DNA from: Kiritimatiellia bacterium
GTDB taxonomy: Bacteria; Verrucomicrobiota; Kiritimatiellia; RFP12; UBA1067
Length of the DNA stretch: 35,499 nucleotides
Reading direction: 5' to 3'
Assembly (NCBI GenBank): GCA_028684935.1
Contig: JAQUEX010000009.1
Coordinates: forward strand, 1 to 35,499
Shown here: positions 25,701-33,934 of the stretch, piece by piece
How positions within the stretch are numbered: the first letter of the stretch is position 1
How the letters are laid out: each line of letters opens with the position of its first letter
Position numbers and translations under genes: made by a program
The notes under the pieces: generated by a model
The model's database searches: none
Seen by the model: the letters and a program-made list of their open reading frames with translations, nothing else
Told to the model about the DNA's origin: nothing

Positions 25701-26838
25701 CGCATCGCTGGCGATGGCGCGTGAAGCGGTGCGCCTGTCCTTGGAATGGGCGCTTGCGGCCGACGCCGCGATAACCGGGCGCACGGACACGGCGATGCAC
25801 TTCATCGAGTATGACCCGGCAGAAACCAATGAGCAGGCCGAGGTGCGGCAGCGCCTTGCCGAGGCGCGTGCGTCCCTCGACGCGCCGCAAAGCATCACGG
25901 TGGACGGCCACACGCGCACCGTGTTGGCGGGGGCGTTCTTTGCCATGCCCTATCTGACGCGCGCGCATGTGCCGTCGTTGACGGACGATGATGAGATCGT
26001 GCTGGGGTCGTTTGCGGACCCGACGATGGCGGGCATCTTGCCTGACATGAACCAGGCGACATGGCAGGACGATCTTTTGGGAGAATGGCCGGTGGTGCAG
26101 ACCAACGCGTTCGCGATGGACGGTTACGGCTTCACGGCCGGCGGCTATGCGCTGTGGCAGCTTGCCGCAGAGGTGGGTGAGCATGAGGAGGTCGCGGTGA
26201 GCGGTCTGCTGACCGATTCGACCGTGGCCTGGGTGGAGACCGCCTTCACGGGCCCCGGCACGCTGACGTTTTCTTGGGCAGTCTCTTCTCGCGCCCGCTG
26301 GAACCTTCTGAGCGTGTATGTGGATGGGGTTCGCCAGACCGGTTCTCTGTGGGGTGAAGAGGCGTGGGGGCCACGCTCGCTCTCACTGCCGGCCGGTGCG
26401 CACACCGTACGCTGGGCCTACGTCAAAAATGACAATGCCACGATGTTTATGGACGGCGGCGCTTTGGATATGCTCGAGTGGGTGTCTTCGCAGACGGCCA
26501 CAACGACCACGCCGGTTGCGGTGCCGTATGCTTGGCTCGACGGTTTCGAAGGTCTCGTCAGCGGGAACGATTATGAGTCCGCGGCGAGTGGGGATCCGGA
26601 CCAAGACGGACGCCTGACGTGGCAGGAGTATGTGGCGGGGAGCAACCCCATAGACGGCTCGTCCGTTTTCTTGGCGACGATTGATGAGGAGAACGGACAG
26701 TTGACGGTCGGCTGGACGCCTGATCTCGGTCCCGCGCGTGTCTACACCGTCGAAGGACGGTCCGCGCTGAATGATTCGGGGTGGGCACCGACCAATGGCG
26801 CCAGCCGCTTTTTCCGCGTCAAGGTGCAGCTTCCTTGA
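22741..26838 (+). CDS. Giant modular secreted protein (Ig-like, GLUG-type, CBM9-like and C-terminal DxDxDG segment)
   Basis: A 1365-residue exported protein with a signal peptide (about 1-20). Modules in order: Ig-like (38-121, with GYQWF and YWVRVENVNG); GLUG-like repeats (126-397, with LDGRGHLICGLTL, AGGVVGS and AGGLVGA); FnIII-like (408-510, YVWRVRTQSAYG-WSAWS); helical (513-686); two CBM9/DOMON-like units (700-810 and 830-955, each opening V-x-x-D-G-x-x-x-E-W-A-G); helical (963-1073); jelly-roll-like (1149-1250, GPGTLTFSWAVSS, DGVRQTG, AGAHTVRWAY); and a Ca-binding-like DPDQDG segment (1285-1290) before WQEYVAGSNP and an ending RFFRVKVQLP. GGGAGG at 22730-22735 supports ATG 22741; GTG 22735 is less likely. 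It may bind surface polysaccharide. No catalytic domain is recognised. Confidence 0.85.
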   Translation: MTRGFSWAVCLYTSLAISAAGRDVQEWAGGLEGDPGSPHIITPPQDAAITNQECVSLSVVVSGDTPFGYQWFLGESGDSSAPVAGATNRTFTTPPLSADAQYWVRVENVNGVAYSRAASIRQAFAVWTLADLQKIGSGVDGWSLNAAYALMADIDASASASWNDADTDESLLEGFAPIGKPFREWYDDVTQTWLWEDAVPFEGLLDGRGHLICGLTLNRPHQEGVALFGCLGTAASVLDVALVNGVVIGNRYVGTIAGWNDGRVSGCLAAPRVLQGDDAGGVVGSHFGSLTRSCALGRVSGDAAGGLVGASGGEVAYCYAAARCEEDAGGLAGAFFDGCVTNSYWDTDASGQSQSAGGEARSAEAMRHADTFVGWDFEETWDIQEGDGAPFLRRIATGRTSHMTAPDGLSPDGMPPVVRVRPALTAEVASAACGLVNARWQVASSGSFDTPSDWFELACSTNQDLLVASAKVPVSGALRYGSNYVWRVRTQSAYGVWSAWSATAEFSVEKPVDPLASGRDTLGVWLAGLEAGLWPSFYLANAEADFAQAVAADGADLEARIGHALSRLMTLAENEPLRALLGDFGFTFDESAHSVTGAFSGTVAPPSNDAVDRLAASVLPELETALADLAEVPLDWSDCVTVAPDDFPVDEPVAVDAGDVLGARAAISGIRALLLTAKAYDMTADYSRTNVTVASPAVPLLSVTPDGDETEWAGVQPRLFGDRSLIEYVKTARSEDAFYTLLRLREGEISDFMSCEVETAAGTVWCGFDGYAPGATVSDWNGWATLCCSGAGDVLEIVCPLPPGADGQPCVLDEAFVQFSLPPVLAPYAMVTVDGFPDEWAGMPVALANWDDGRLSFVKISGDGDNVQVLVVLKDGYSFSGMQDLYASVMVAPGWGFSVSADTPGFSLQANENVLEFSAPVPIEYQGQDFYLNGVEFTLPDGESGVVLEGVFFQSADWDDVVEEEPLQPLASFMQDHPAALNAVRDPASLAMAREAVRLSLEWALAADAAITGRTDTAMHFIEYDPAETNEQAEVRQRLAEARASLDAPQSITVDGHTRTVLAGAFFAMPYLTRAHVPSLTDDDEIVLGSFADPTMAGILPDMNQATWQDDLLGEWPVVQTNAFAMDGYGFTAGGYALWQLAAEVGEHEEVAVSGLLTDSTVAWVETAFTGPGTLTFSWAVSSRARWNLLSVYVDGVRQTGSLWGEEAWGPRSLSLPAGAHTVRWAYVKNDNATMFMDGGALDMLEWVSSQTATTTTPVAVPYAWLDGFEGLVSGNDYESAASGDPDQDGRLTWQEYVAGSNPIDGSSVFLATIDEENGQLTVGWTPDLGPARVYTVEGRSALNDSGWAPTNGASRFFRVKVQLP

Positions 26839-28177
26839 AACGTCGCAGCTCTGACGCCACCACGATCAAGGTGATGGCCGATGACAGCAGATCGGACACG
26901 GGGGCCGCCAGCCAGATGCCGGTGACGCCCCAGAAACGGGGCAGCAAGAGAATCAGCGGAATGAGCAGTCCCATCTGCCGAAGCATGCTCAAAAGAATGC
27001 CCAGCAGCGGGCGGCCGACAGATTGAAAATAGGTGATCGTCACAATCGGCACGCCGATGACCGCAAAGAGGCAGGCGTAGAGGCGCAGGCCGCGTGCGCC
27101 CGCCGCCAGCAACGCAGGGTCGGCCGTGAAGCAGCGGATAATCGGTCCGGCCGTCGCCAGCACGGCCAACGAGATGCACACGCAGAATGCCGTCGCCAGT
27201 TTCATGGTGAGCAGGTAGGCGTCTTTCACACGGTCCATGCGGCGGGCGCCGTGGTTGTAGCCGACAATCGGCTGCATGCCTTGCGTCAGGCCGAAAATCG
27301 GCATCAGCAAGAGAAAGGTCACACTGTTGGCGATGCCCATCGCGGCGATCTCGACGGTGGCGGCTTGGGTATCCGCTGCCCAGCGCAAAAAGGAGCGGTT
27401 GAAGGCGATGTTCACCGCTCCGGCCATGAGCTGGATAATGAAGGGCGAAAGCCCGATCGCGAAAACCGGGCCGATCATGCGCGGATAGATCCTGATCCGC
27501 CGCAGCCTCAGTCGCACCACGCTGTTGCGTGAGAGGTAGTGGTGGAAGGCGTAGAGCGCGGAGAGGGCCATCGCCAGGTTCGTTGCCCACGCCGCGCCGG
27601 CCACGCCCATGCCGAAGCCGAAGATGAAGAGCGGATCGAGCAGCGTGTTGGCCACCGCGCCGACCAGCATGCAGCGCATGGAACTGTGTGCGTTGCCTTC
27701 GGCACGCATCAGGTTGCTCAGCCCGAAACTGAGGTGCGAAAAGAGGTTGCCGTAAAGGATGATGCGCAGATAATCGCGGGCGTAGGGGAGCGCTTCGGGC
27801 GTTCCGCCGAACAGGGGCAGCAGCGTGTCGAGAAACAGCAGACCGATGACCGGCAAGGTTACGAAGAAGATGAGTTTAACCGCGACGCACTGGCCCAGCA
27901 CCTTTTCCGCGTCGACGCGGTTGCGTTCGCCCAACTTGATCGAGAGCAACGCGCCGGAACCGATGCCGATCAATGTGCCGAAGGCCACGAGAATCATCAT
28001 GAAGGGAAAAGCCAGCGCCACGCCGGCAATCGCGTCGCGTCCGCACCCTTGCCCGATGAAGAGGCGGTCGACGACGTTGTACAACGCGTTTACGACGGTG
28101 CCGACAATGGCGGGCAGGGAGAGTTCCCAGAGCAGCTTTCCAATGCCGTCATGCCGGAGGCGTTCAAGCGTGTTCAT
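26819..28177 (-). CDS. MATE family efflux transporter
   Basis: A 452-residue polytopic inner-membrane protein with about 12 hydrophobic helices in two similar halves. MATE landmarks include LPAIVGTVVNALYNVVDRLFIG in the first helix region, a GxGxGALLSIKLGE loop, an NxLLDPLFIFGFGMGVAGAAWAT segment and GxTQGMQPIVGYNHGA in the second half. Members export cationic drugs or metabolites using Na+ or H+ gradients, and MepA-like proteins fit this length. ATG 28177 overlaps the SNF2 stop by four bases (ATGA), so translation is coupled; longer in-frame extensions upstream lie inside SNF2. Its 3' end overlaps the convergent giant gene by 20 bp. The substrate is unknown. Confidence 0.92.
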   Translation of the reverse strand: MNTLERLRHDGIGKLLWELSLPAIVGTVVNALYNVVDRLFIGQGCGRDAIAGVALAFPFMMILVAFGTLIGIGSGALLSIKLGERNRVDAEKVLGQCVAVKLIFFVTLPVIGLLFLDTLLPLFGGTPEALPYARDYLRIILYGNLFSHLSFGLSNLMRAEGNAHSSMRCMLVGAVANTLLDPLFIFGFGMGVAGAAWATNLAMALSALYAFHHYLSRNSVVRLRLRRIRIYPRMIGPVFAIGLSPFIIQLMAGAVNIAFNRSFLRWAADTQAATVEIAAMGIANSVTFLLLMPIFGLTQGMQPIVGYNHGARRMDRVKDAYLLTMKLATAFCVCISLAVLATAGPIIRCFTADPALLAAGARGLRLYACLFAVIGVPIVTITYFQSVGRPLLGILLSMLRQMGLLIPLILLLPRFWGVTGIWLAAPVSDLLSSAITLIVVASELRRFKEAAP

Positions 28178-31100
28178 GAGAGTCCGATCAGGTCGCGGAT
28201 GTCGTCGAACGAAAGCTTCTGCATCACCGCTTCGTCGGTGACGCCGACAGTCGCATGGATGATCGCTTGCTTGCGGCGCTGCATCTCCAAGACCTTTTCC
28301 TCCACGGTGTGCTCGGCGATCAGCTTGATGCTGTAGACCGTCCGCTTCTGCCCGATGCGGTGGGCGCGGTCGGTGGCCTGGTCCTCGACCGCCGGGTTCC
28401 ACCAGGGGTCGAAGTGCACGACCATGTCGGCGCCGGTCAAGTTTAAGCCGGTGCCGCCCGCCTTGAGACTGATCAAAAAAACCGGAATGTCGGGGTTCAG
28501 GTTAAAACGCTGGCACTGCTGCATACGGTCCTGCGTCGAGCCATCCAGATAGCAGTAACTGTGGCTGCGCCGATCCAGTTCTTCACGCAACAGTTTCAGC
28601 ATGCTGACAAATTGGCTGAAGACCAGGATGCGGTGGCCGCCATCGACGGCCTCGTCCAACAGCTCCAGAAAGGCATCCAGTTTCGCGGACGGGGCCTCGT
28701 AAGCGCCGGGGCGGTGGTGGTCCTTGAGCAGGTCCAGATGGCAGCATGCTTGCCGCAGGCGCATGAGAATCGCCAGAATCTCAAAACGGGCGCGGTCAAA
28801 GCCTTTGGCGCCGACGAGGTCGCCCACCTTGCGGCGCGAGTCCTCGAGCAGCGCGTTGTAGACGCGTTGCTGGTCGAGCGTCAACGGGCAGAACGAGACC
28901 TTGGTGATCTTGTCGGGCAGATCTTTGGCCACGTCTTTTTTAAGGCGCCGCAGGAGGAAGGGGTGGATCTTGCGCCGCAGCTTGGCCTGAGCCAGTTCGC
29001 CCTCACGGTCACCGGCTGCAATCGGCTGCTCATAATCGCTCCGAAACGCTTCGTAGTCGCCCAGATAGTCCGGCATCAAAAAATCCATGATCGACCAAAG
29101 ATCAGCCACACTGTTCTCGACCGGCGTACCGGTCAACACCAGGCGGTTGACCGCATGGATCTGTTTTGCGGCAACCGCGTTCTGGGTTGAACGGTTCTTG
29201 ATGTGCTGGGCCTCGTCCAGTACCGCAACCGAAAAAAGAAACGGCCGGTAAGCCTCAAGGTCGCGACGCAGCAACGCATAGGAGGTGATGACCAGATCGC
29301 TCTCGGGAATTTTGGCAAAAAGCGGCTCGCGGTCAGGGCCGTTAATGACTAGACGTCGTAGACTCGGCACGAACGTCTCGGCTTCGCGACTCCAGTTCTC
29401 AACCAGGCTGGTTGGACAAACCACCAGCGCCGGTTTGCCGACGGCCTGCGCATCGGAGCGCCGCAGGTGGAGCCACGTCAGGGTCTGAAGCGTTTTGCCG
29501 AGGCCCATCTCGTCAGCCAAAAGGCCGTTAAGACCGCTGTTTTCCAGAAACGCGAGCCAATAGACCCCCTCCTTTTGATAAGGGCGCAGCGTGCTGTCAA
29601 GGGGGCCGAGCGGGACCGGCGAAAAACGGCGGTTGCCGGTACGGTTGCGCGCAGCCGCCTTTTCACGCCAGTCGGGCGGGTCTTCGACGTCGATACCGTC
29701 GAGCGCGTTGAGCGATGCCTGCACAAAAGGCGCGTAGACCGACGGCAACAGAAAGTGGCCGGGCTGCGCACTTTCCCGGCTGCGGCAATCGGTAAAGACG
29801 GCGCGCATCGATTCGACGGACTCCCGGTCGATCAACAGGGTTTTGCCGTCGCGCTGGATGAACGAATCGCCGCAGTTGATGGCACGTTGGACCTCGCCTG
29901 GAGGCAGCGCGCCGCGTCCAGGCAGATCGAAGCTGTAGCCGACGTCAAACCATCCCGCGCGCTGCTCAGCGATCTGTACCACCGGCGTGACAACCGGCAG
30001 ATCGTCCAGCAGGCTGAGCAGCCGGGGTGAGAGGCTGATCTTCCAGCCGGCGCGGACCAACGACGGATACCCGCTGCCGAAAAAATTCAAGACCTCACGC
30101 GTGCCCACCAATGTGACAGACGGTCCGTCGCCCGAAAACCCCAGTCGCGCTAACCGTGAAAGGGCCGTTTGCTCGGCTGACAGGTTACGCGTCTGATAGG
30201 CTAAAATGTCAGTAGGATCAGGCAGCGCGAACTCCGCCTGCGTGTCGGGCTGCGTGGCCGGTACGCGGTGCGTGCCGTAAACAGCGGTCAAGGTCGCGCG
30301 CAGCGAAGCGCCGCTGCCCTGCAGGTCCAGGTGAAACTCAGGCCTGCCCGGCGTGACCGAGAAGAGGTCGGGCTCCAATTCGAGTTCGACCTGAATGAGC
30401 GAACGGAGGTGGGGCAGATCACGCCGCAGGAAGTTGATGACCCGGTCGCGCGCGACGATTTCATCCTGCCGGTAGATGCTGTGGTAGGGCAGGGGCAGCA
30501 CGTTTTTCATCGGCCACAGGTGGCCGTTCGCGAGGATCAGCCCCAGGCGTCCGCTTACGAAAAAAAGCGGCAACTCGCCTTCGCGCGCGTGCGGCAGCAC
30601 CGCGAAAGGGTAGATCAGCAATTCTCCGGAATCCGGGTCCAGGTCGACCCGCAGGGTGACCGGCATCGGCGCGCTTTCCATGAGCAGCGGTCCCGTGCCC
30701 TCGATCTGCACCATAGCGCGCGAGGCGACTGTCAGCACGTTCAACAGGTCGGCTGCTGTGAGCGTGCAGCGTTCGGGCGGAGGCCCTTCGCAGATATCTT
30801 CCAGCACGGCGAGGAGAGCATCCTCTTCGGGGGAGAACGCGAAGCAGAGCTGTTTGGGCAAGGTCTCGGGAGAAAGCAGGCGGTCTTCAGCAACAAGCTG
30901 AAGGTGCAGCGCCACGGCTCCTTGCCAAAAGTCGGCGGTCCATGTCTGCGGCAGCGACACTTGTACGCGGGCCGGAACACCGCGCGCGCTGCGCTGGATA
31001 TAGGACGCGGCGTCGACCTCCGCCAGGCGGCGCGCACGGCGCTGCTCCTCGTTGTATTTCTGTTCGCGCAACGGGTCGGAATGGCGCAGCATCAAGGCGA

Positions 31101-31368
31101 TGCCGAGCGCGACCACATGCGGGCAGACCAGCCCCAGGTTGCGGTGGGTTGAACAGGGGCAGAGGCTTTCAATGGTTCCGTTGGAACGCAGCCTCAGCTT
31201 GGTGTAGATCTCAGACGACGATTCACGCGCGATCACGCCGCTGATCAGGTCGCCCTTTATGTCGGCCTTGAGGACGAGACCTTTGCGGACCATGCTCTCC
31301 GCTTGCGCGTACACCGCATCGCCGCCCCAGCCCAGGAGCATTTTCTTCGTTATGGCCGATGGCAGCAT
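28174..31368 (-). CDS. SWIM zinc finger and SNF2/RapA-type DEAD-like helicase
   Basis: A 1064-residue DNA-dependent ATPase. A SWIM zinc finger is near the N-terminus: C70-x-C72, then C82-x-H84. A long middle region (about 100-590) follows, as in bacterial SNF2 proteins with an SNF2-associated domain. The ATPase core has Walker A DEMGLGKT (Lys625), Walker B DEAQ (718-721) and a VLTGTPVENS motif. The helicase C lobe has VFSQFVSMLKLL, GGTGLNLTGA and DRAHRIGQKR (about residues 1000-1010). It may remodel nucleoprotein or RNA polymerase complexes; bacterial SWIM-SNF2 roles are poorly known and some defence systems use them. It starts 4 bp after the antiporter gene, with no clear Shine-Dalgarno. Confidence 0.93.
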   Translation of the reverse strand: MLPSAITKKMLLGWGGDAVYAQAESMVRKGLVLKADIKGDLISGVIARESSSEIYTKLRLRSNGTIESLCPCSTHRNLGLVCPHVVALGIALMLRHSDPLREQKYNEEQRRARRLAEVDAASYIQRSARGVPARVQVSLPQTWTADFWQGAVALHLQLVAEDRLLSPETLPKQLCFAFSPEEDALLAVLEDICEGPPPERCTLTAADLLNVLTVASRAMVQIEGTGPLLMESAPMPVTLRVDLDPDSGELLIYPFAVLPHAREGELPLFFVSGRLGLILANGHLWPMKNVLPLPYHSIYRQDEIVARDRVINFLRRDLPHLRSLIQVELELEPDLFSVTPGRPEFHLDLQGSGASLRATLTAVYGTHRVPATQPDTQAEFALPDPTDILAYQTRNLSAEQTALSRLARLGFSGDGPSVTLVGTREVLNFFGSGYPSLVRAGWKISLSPRLLSLLDDLPVVTPVVQIAEQRAGWFDVGYSFDLPGRGALPPGEVQRAINCGDSFIQRDGKTLLIDRESVESMRAVFTDCRSRESAQPGHFLLPSVYAPFVQASLNALDGIDVEDPPDWREKAAARNRTGNRRFSPVPLGPLDSTLRPYQKEGVYWLAFLENSGLNGLLADEMGLGKTLQTLTWLHLRRSDAQAVGKPALVVCPTSLVENWSREAETFVPSLRRLVINGPDREPLFAKIPESDLVITSYALLRRDLEAYRPFLFSVAVLDEAQHIKNRSTQNAVAAKQIHAVNRLVLTGTPVENSVADLWSIMDFLMPDYLGDYEAFRSDYEQPIAAGDREGELAQAKLRRKIHPFLLRRLKKDVAKDLPDKITKVSFCPLTLDQQRVYNALLEDSRRKVGDLVGAKGFDRARFEILAILMRLRQACCHLDLLKDHHRPGAYEAPSAKLDAFLELLDEAVDGGHRILVFSQFVSMLKLLREELDRRSHSYCYLDGSTQDRMQQCQRFNLNPDIPVFLISLKAGGTGLNLTGADMVVHFDPWWNPAVEDQATDRAHRIGQKRTVYSIKLIAEHTVEEKVLEMQRRKQAIIHATVGVTDEAVMQKLSFDDIRDLIGLS

Positions 31369-31372
31369 GGAC

Positions 31373-32881
31373 TCACTGGGCCGTCTTCGGTGACAAGTGC
31401 GGTTCGTGCAGCGGGCCGATCACTTCGCGCTCTACGACAGGGTGGCCCGCCGGATGGGGCATCGGCATGAAGGTGAGCATCAGCCATGCGATCACGCAGG
31501 TGACGATGCCGACGACCGCGCCGATCTTCAGCCATTCAAAGAACGCGATGTGCAGGTGGCCGCGTTTTTCAAGGAGTCCCAGCGCGACAATATTCGCGGT
31601 GGAGCCGACGGCCGTGATGTTGCCGCCGAAGCAGGCTCCGAAAAGCAGAGCCCACCAGAGCAGGGAAAATTCCGCCGAACGCTCCACGAGCGCTTGGATC
31701 ACCGGCGTGAACGCAGCGACAAACACGATGTTGTCCACAAAGGCCGAGCCGACTGCAGAGATGGCCAACACAAACGGCACCATGGCGGTTGGGCCGCCCT
31801 TGACAAGACCGGTCAGCTTGTCAGCGAGATTTTGTGTGATGCCCTGTTCTTCAAGTCCGCCGGCGATCGCGAAGAGCAACATGAAAAAGAGCAGCGTCCA
31901 CCATTCCACATCGTGCTCGATGTAGTGGCGCGCGCGGCCAGGCCGGTAGATCATCAACAAGCCGGCAATGACCAGCGGCGTGATGATGAGGAACGCGTTT
32001 TTGTTCTCCACGCCGGTTAAGCCTAGGATGTTCTCGATCTGGTGGTGGAAGGCGATGATGAGAACCGTGGCGACCAGGACGAACAAGCCGCGGCGGTAAG
32101 GGATGCGGATCAGCGGGCCCAGCCCGTGGTGAACTTGGCGATGCTCCTCCATGACGAGAGTCATCTGATGGATGGTTTTTCGATACCAGATCAAGACGAT
32201 GCCGAGCGTGACCAGCAACGAAACAAACGAGATGGGTGTGGCTCCGGAGAGGAACTGACTGAAATTGAACCCTGCCTTGTTACCGATAAAGATGCCGACC
32301 GGGTTGCCGAGCATCGTGGCGGCAGACCCGATGTTGGTACAAAGTACAGCCATCAGTACAAAGGGAGAGGAACGGACCTTGAGCGTGTCGCAGACTTGGA
32401 AAACCAGGGCCAGAACGACCACAATGGAGGAAACTTCGTCTACGACACTGGACAGCAGTGCGGACAGGCTGCAAAGGATGACCGTGAAGGTCATGCCGTT
32501 CATCCGTTTCTTGTTGATGATCGCTTGGATCACCCACGTGAGAAAGCCGAGGTCCTTTAAGGCACCGACAATCACCATCATGCCGATCAAAAAGAAAATG
32601 ATATCGAGTTCGGTTGCGCGCAGCATGCCGTGCAGGGTCATGGCACGCGAGCCAATGAGAACCGCAACACCGATGAAAGCAACCGCGACGCGATGCGTCC
32701 AGAAGAATAGCGTCGTGCAGATCACGGCGATGAAGGTGCAGACCGCAACCATCGACAGGGAGGTCGGCGCGAGTCCAAGCCGATGCGATCCCCAGCCAAC
32801 GAGGGCGGTGATGGCGGCCATGACTCCGATTTTGGCAACTGCGCGCAGCGGGGGGATGATGACGACCGGTTCGCTGTACAT
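31373..32881 (-). CDS. ArsB/NhaD-type ion transporter (probable Na+/H+ antiporter)
   Basis: A 502-residue inner-membrane protein with about 11-13 hydrophobic helices. Ion-transporter superfamily marks are the paired hairpin-type sequences: TMLGNPVGIFIGNKAG in the first half and AVGSTANIVALGL in the second. Also present are LLSSVVDEVSSIVVVLAL and SAFVDNIVFVAAFTPVIQAL, both with Asp in a helix. The family moves Na+/H+, arsenite or dicarboxylates; NhaD-like function is suggested by the conserved V-D-N/V-D-E helix acids but is not proven. It follows the PTS-IIA/CBS gene after 6 bp, which hints that the latter controls it. Confidence 0.85.
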   Translation of the reverse strand: MYSEPVVIIPPLRAVAKIGVMAAITALVGWGSHRLGLAPTSLSMVAVCTFIAVICTTLFFWTHRVAVAFIGVAVLIGSRAMTLHGMLRATELDIIFFLIGMMVIVGALKDLGFLTWVIQAIINKKRMNGMTFTVILCSLSALLSSVVDEVSSIVVVLALVFQVCDTLKVRSSPFVLMAVLCTNIGSAATMLGNPVGIFIGNKAGFNFSQFLSGATPISFVSLLVTLGIVLIWYRKTIHQMTLVMEEHRQVHHGLGPLIRIPYRRGLFVLVATVLIIAFHHQIENILGLTGVENKNAFLIITPLVIAGLLMIYRPGRARHYIEHDVEWWTLLFFMLLFAIAGGLEEQGITQNLADKLTGLVKGGPTAMVPFVLAISAVGSAFVDNIVFVAAFTPVIQALVERSAEFSLLWWALLFGACFGGNITAVGSTANIVALGLLEKRGHLHIAFFEWLKIGAVVGIVTCVIAWLMLTFMPMPHPAGHPVVEREVIGPLHEPHLSPKTAQ

Positions 32882-32887
32882 GAAACG

Positions 32888-33823
32888 TTACTCCCTGAAA
32901 ACCTTATTTAAAAAGATGGGCAGGTCGATGATCCCCATCAGTTTCTTGCCGTTCAACACATAGCACTTCGAAGCGTTGCGCCGCGTCATCTCGCCGGCCA
33001 CGGAGACTGCGGGCGCGTTCATCTGGACCGACGCGTACTCATTGAGGAGGATGTCGGAAAGCCAGGTGCTCTGCTCGTTGCGTAACACGCTTGTGAACGG
33101 CTCGAAGTTGACGATCGGTGACAGGTCACTCATCCAGAGCAAATAGTCCGGCAGGCAAACCTTGAGCAAGGTGCCGGCGCTGACGACGCCAACCATGTCG
33201 CCGTCACGGTCGACAACCGGGATTTCGCTGAGGTTTTCGCTGATGAAACAGTCGATCGCGGTCTTGAGGTTGTCATTGTTGCGCAGCGTGATCAGCTCGT
33301 CCCGCATGATGTCTGCCGCGCACACATACTCGGGCAGGACCATGCCGCCGCGTTCAAAAAAGCGCATGACTTCTTCCGCACCCTTGAGGTGCGAAACCGT
33401 TCTCGCGGCGTTGCGGTCGCGCAGAATACTGGCGAGTGAACGGAGGATCTGCAGGTAGAGGCCGGGCTGGTCACGCGGGATCAGGACCAGCAGAATCAGG
33501 TGAACAGGGGGTTTGTCTTCGGCAAAAGGAATGCCTTTTGCCGAGGTGGCGACGCCGACATAAGGACGCTGCAAATTGTCGAGGCGTGCATGCGGAATGG
33601 CGATCCCGTTGGCGACCACCGTGTCGTTCGCGTTTTCACGCTCAATGATCGCATTGTAATACCCGTCAACCTCCATCATGCCGTGACCGTTTGCTAAGTG
33701 CATCAGCAGATGACGGATAACTTGATTCCGCGAGCCCTCCTCCTGATGGATAAGGATGTCGTCAGCACTGAAAAAAGAGGTGAGCGCGAGGCTGTTTTTT
33801 GTGGGAACTGCTTTTTTTCGCAT
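32888..33823 (-). CDS. PTS EIIA type-2 (PtsN-like) and CBS-pair regulatory protein
   Basis: A 311-residue cytosolic protein. The N-terminal EIIA(fru/mtl/Ntr)-like domain (about 14-160) has His78 in the IPHAR phospho-acceptor motif, followed by YVGVATSAKGIPF. Two CBS-like repeats follow: AADIMRDELITLRNNDNLKTA with VVDRDGDMVGVVS, then a second half ending YVLNGKKLMGIIDLP. Such proteins are thought to sense phosphoenolpyruvate status plus an adenosyl ligand and to control a linked transporter; here the antiporter is 6 bp downstream. The start at 33823 is preferred because the homologous region begins there. In-frame ATG 33883 adds 20 non-conserved residues and has poor Shine-Dalgarno spacing. 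Confidence 0.85.
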   Translation of the reverse strand: MRKKAVPTKNSLALTSFFSADDILIHQEEGSRNQVIRHLLMHLANGHGMMEVDGYYNAIIERENANDTVVANGIAIPHARLDNLQRPYVGVATSAKGIPFAEDKPPVHLILLVLIPRDQPGLYLQILRSLASILRDRNAARTVSHLKGAEEVMRFFERGGMVLPEYVCAADIMRDELITLRNNDNLKTAIDCFISENLSEIPVVDRDGDMVGVVSAGTLLKVCLPDYLLWMSDLSPIVNFEPFTSVLRNEQSTWLSDILLNEYASVQMNAPAVSVAGEMTRRNASKCYVLNGKKLMGIIDLPIFLNKVFRE

Positions 33824-33905
33824 GCAATCATTCCGTCCCGTTTGTCCGTCGGCAGGCTGCCCCGGCACGTCGGGATGCGCCATGCCTTCTCAATTGACAA
33901 GACAC

Positions 33906-33934
33906 AGTATACCGGAATGAGGCAATCGATTCAA
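33906..33934 (-). promoter_or_regulatory. Sigma-70-type promoter of the PTS/antiporter/SNF2/MATE operon
   Basis: On the minus strand, TTGAAT (33934-33929), a 17-bp spacer and TATACT (33911-33906). The -35 overlaps the stop codon of the HAD gene. The expected transcript start, near 33899, lies beside an 8-bp palindrome TCAATTGA (33890-33897), a possible operator. It leaves a leader of about 76 nt to ATG 33823. Confidence 0.65.

Noticed and set aside
28174-31368. SNF2 gene as part of a known anti-phage defence system (for example DISARM-like)
   Set aside because: None of the expected partners (methyltransferase, DUF1998, phospholipase D or nuclease genes) is nearby; the neighbours are transporters.
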